This document shows, piece by piece, positions 40,822 through 41,422 of a stretch of DNA of 41,422 nucleotides. Below the pieces are notes generated by a model. It did not search any database, was not told where the DNA came from, and saw only the letters and a program-made list of their open reading frames with translations. The DNA is taken from NCBI RefSeq assembly GCF_002933775.1, contig NZ_BEWV01000172.1, positions 1 to 41,422 of the forward strand, in the 5' to 3' direction. Numbering within the stretch: position 1 is the stretch's first letter; the number at the start of each line of letters is the position of its first letter. The stretch comes from Prevotella sp. MGM1 (lineage in GTDB: Bacteria > Bacteroidota > Bacteroidia > Bacteroidales > Bacteroidaceae). Position numbers and translations under genes: made by a program.

Positions 40822-41422
40822 ATGAGCAACGAAGTTTTATATATCCTTCTGCCTGATTACGCAGCGCATGAGGCAGTGTACCTCTCCCAGGCGATAGCAT
40901 CGGATGAGCAGTCGTTGAAGGAGACTCCAAAGTATGTCAACAAGGTTGTGGCGCCCACGATGGACCCGGTAAGGTCTATCGGTGGTTTCCGCACGATGCC
41001 CGACTATTCGTTCGACACGATGCCCGACGATTATGCCGCAATAGTTCTTATAGGCGGTTTCGGCTGGTATCAGCCCGTGGCCGACAGGGTGGTGCCGATT
41101 GTGGAGAAGGCGCTAAAGGCAGGTAAAGTGGTCGGCGCGATATGCAACGGGGCGTCGTTCATGGCAAAGCATGGTTTTCTCAATACCGTGAGGCATACCG
41201 GTAACGGCTTGGAGCAACTCCGGTCGTGGGGAGGCAGCAACTATACCGGTGAGAAAATGTATGTGCACAGTCAGGCTGTTAGCGACGGAATGACGGTGAC
41301 GGCCAACGGGTCGGCAGCGTTAGAGTTTGCGAAAGAGTTGCTGCTGGTATTGGAAAATGACACGCCGGAGCGCATAGAGATGTACTACCGGTTCAACAGG
41401 CAGGGCTTTTGCGCGCTGTTTC
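40822..41422 (+). CDS. DJ-1/PfpI-family protein (class I glutamine amidotransferase-like), partial
   Basis: 200 residues are visible from the ATG at 40822; the gene continues past the window. No stop codon occurs in the frame. The core MSNEVLYILLPDYAAHEAVYL, followed by DDYAAIVLIGGFGWY and the nucleophile-elbow AICNGASFMAKHG (Cys in the AxCxGa position), is typical of the DJ-1/PfpI superfamily, close to the YoaZ/YdeA-like protease-related group. These proteins act as glyoxalases, chaperones or stress proteins; the role here is not defined. No clear promoter lies in the 120-base gap after the pnp terminator. Confidence 0.85.
   Translation, partial: MSNEVLYILLPDYAAHEAVYLSQAIASDEQSLKETPKYVNKVVAPTMDPVRSIGGFRTMPDYSFDTMPDDYAAIVLIGGFGWYQPVADRVVPIVEKALKAGKVVGAICNGASFMAKHGFLNTVRHTGNGLEQLRSWGGSNYTGEKMYVHSQAVSDGMTVTANGSAALEFAKELLLVLENDTPERIEMYYRFNRQGFCALF

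Overview
This window looks like chromosome from a gut- or oral-type Bacteroidales, most like Prevotellaceae or Muribaculaceae. I base this on the gene families and the promoters. There is a SusC/SusD pair, there are secreted proteins with C-terminal sorting domains of the T9SS kind, and there are a DUF4252 operon and an HU/smalltalk cassette. Promoters carry the Bacteroidetes -7 box (TAnnTTTG), and Shine-Dalgarno sites are weak or absent. The taxon is inferred; no rRNA or tRNA gene was seen. The first 54 bases are a perfect palindrome and the last gene runs off the right end.

Layout, left to right. 1-6.5 kb: two secreted proteins on the minus strand, an M6 metalloprotease and a large GLUG-repeat surface protein. 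7.2-9.1 kb: a small plus-strand accessory cassette (unknown protein, M15 peptidase, HU-like DNA-binding protein, smalltalk-type membrane peptide) with its own promoters. 9.2-11.1 kb: ruvB and coaD. 11.7-18.1 kb: a SusC/SusD outer-membrane uptake locus on the minus strand, with a third secreted protein downstream. 18.3-18.7 kb: ybeY. 19.2-24.1 kb, minus strand: an acetyltransferase-like gene, a ParE-type topoisomerase subunit and an S41 protease. 24.3-26.3 kb, minus: a VanX-like dipeptidase overlapping a THUMP-like methyltransferase. 26.6-28.1 kb, minus: ECF sigma factor, putative anti-sigma factor and DUF4252 protein, all overlapping. 28.5-34.4 kb, minus: topA, aroK, speA, argB. 34.5-37.6 kb: a NUDIX hydrolase, a secreted esterase and a thioredoxin-fold lipoprotein without its cysteines. 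38.2-41.4 kb, plus: pnp and the start of a DJ-1/PfpI gene.

Most of the window is housekeeping: recombination (ruvB), topology (parE, topA), RNA processing (ybeY, pnp), CoA, aromatic and arginine/polyamine metabolism. Mixed in are envelope functions: SusCD uptake, secreted proteases, lipoproteins and an ECF regulon.

The most unusual content is in the repeats. An octamer, GGTAAAAA, forms short arrays bounded by TTTAAA. The arrays occur in inverted pairs between genes, sit exactly on the stop codons of two genes, and in one case lie inside a gene, where four copies encode the hydrophobic core of the S41 protease signal peptide. Two further dispersed palindromic families are present, one of which appears to have been absorbed into the N-terminus of ArgB. 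The HU/M15/smalltalk cassette is the best candidate for a poorly understood functional system.
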